Origin: Bdellovibrionales bacterium | GTDB taxonomy: Bacteria > Bdellovibrionota > UBA1018 | Direction: 5' to 3' | Assembly (NCBI GenBank): GCA_018968995.1 | Contig: JAGWZD010000022.1 | Coordinates: forward strand, 1 to 14,684 | Length of the DNA stretch: 14,684 nt | Shown here: positions 14,043 through 14,684 of the stretch, piece after piece | Numbering within the stretch: the first letter of the stretch is position 1 | Layout: each line of letters begins with the position of its first letter | The notes under the pieces: model-generated | Seen by the model: only the letters and a program-made list of their open reading frames with translations | Database searches by the model: none | What the model was told of the DNA's origin: nothing | Program-made: the position numbers and the translations under genes

Positions 14043-14684
14043 GTCGCTTTTCCAGCTGTTTCGCGCGAAATATTCAGGAGTACCCCTACCGCAAATAAAT
14101 CAACGACCAACGCTGAACCACCGTAGCTAATAAATGGTAGCGCTAACCCTTTTGTGGGAACCAAACCCATCACCACAGCCATATTGATCATTCCCTGAAG
14201 TGCCAGAAGTAGCGTTATCCCTGAGGCGAGGAGCATTCCGAAGTAGTCCCCTCGTGTCTCGCGACACCTTCTAGCAACGAGAAGTCCTCGGTAAACAAGA
14301 ACAAGAAAACATATGATAACAGCGGCAACTCCGACAAAGCCCAGCTCTTCTCCAATAACCGAAAAAATAAAGTCGTTATGGGCCTCAGGTAGAAACAAAA
14401 GTTTTTCTTTACCGTTCCCCAGTCCCACTCCAGTGATACTGCCTGAATGTAGACCGACCATACTTTGAAGCACCTGGAAGCCCTTGCCCGCTGGATCCTG
14501 CCAAGGGTCTAGGAATGCCATAAGACGAGCGCGACGGTAGCCCGAACTCATCACTAGAAATGCTGCAGCCGAAGCTCCAAGTGCAAGCATGCCTCCAACA
14601 AAGCCCATGGGAACACCCGCAAGAAAAAGCAGGATGAAAGAGACTCCGACAATCACCATGGTGGATCCAAAGTCGGGCTGCAAA
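14039..14684 (-). CDS. ftsW: Septal peptidoglycan polymerase FtsW, C-terminal half (partial)
   Basis: About 215 codons are visible, and the N-terminal part lies beyond the window end. FtsW is a SEDS-family inner-membrane glycosyltransferase that polymerises lipid II at the septum with its PBP partner. The visible part opens LQPDFGST, the family's internal Q/E-P-D-x-G motif, showing that this is mid-protein and not a true start. LMAFLDPWQDP and GLGNGKEKLLFLPEAHNDFIFSVIGEELG follow in the middle part; the Asp of HNDF is the expected catalytic residue. The C-terminal signature is VPTKGLALPFISYGGSA. Several transmembrane segments are evident. RodA is the alternative, but the position ahead of murG-murC-murB in a dcw cluster favours FtsW. 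The stop overlaps the murG start (ATGA, 14039-14042). Confidence 0.94.
   Translation of the reverse strand, partial: LQPDFGSTMVIVGVSFILLFLAGVPMGFVGGMLALGASAAAFLVMSSGYRRARLMAFLDPWQDPAGKGFQVLQSMVGLHSGSITGVGLGNGKEKLLFLPEAHNDFIFSVIGEELGFVGVAAVIICFLVLVYRGLLVARRCRETRGDYFGMLLASGITLLLALQGMINMAVVMGLVPTKGLALPFISYGGSALVVDLFAVGVLLNISRETAGKAT

Overview
The window looks like chromosomal core DNA from a Bdellovibrionota (Oligoflexia/Bdellovibrionia-type) or related former-deltaproteobacterial Gram-negative. The argument is inference from gene content: an MglA-type small GTPase directly behind recR, two DksA paralogues, a cluster of division and wall genes, and an envelope with lipoproteins and an M16 peptidase pair. 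There are no signs of phage, insertion sequences, CRISPR or tRNA/rRNA genes.

Positions 1-1870 read on the plus strand. The tail of recR, then mglA, then a dksA-like gene are joined by ATGA stop/start overlaps (228-231 and 815-818) and look like one operon. After a 240-base spacer rich in short hairpins comes a second, diverged dksA-like gene. Positions 1871-2218 hold no convincing gene but carry the strong terminator of the next gene.

Positions 2219-3673 (minus) encode a secreted subtilisin-family protease with a propeptide and an unusual Cys/Pro/Gly-rich linker. A small four-helix DUF486-type membrane protein is divergent from it (3839-4189, plus).

From 4243 to the window end lies a dcw (division and cell wall) cluster on the minus strand. 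In transcription order it runs ftsW (partial), murG, murC, murB, then ftsQ, ftsA, ftsZ, ending at a textbook terminator (4187-4216). ftsW, murG and murC overlap by ATGA, and murC abuts murB directly. Together these cover UDP-MurNAc synthesis (MurB), L-Ala addition (MurC), lipid II formation (MurG), septal glycan polymerisation (FtsW) and the divisome (FtsQ, FtsA, FtsZ). The cluster is split between murB and ftsQ by two plus-strand genes, 7839-10577. These encode a catalytic M16 lipoprotein and a secreted M16 partner lacking the zinc motif, so ftsQAZ is probably transcribed separately from ftsW-murGCB.

I found no clearly new defence, mobile or biosynthetic system. The points worth a second look are the inverted M16 pair inside the dcw cluster, mglA without an adjacent mglB, the diverged dksA pair, the protease linker, and several small RNA-structure candidates.
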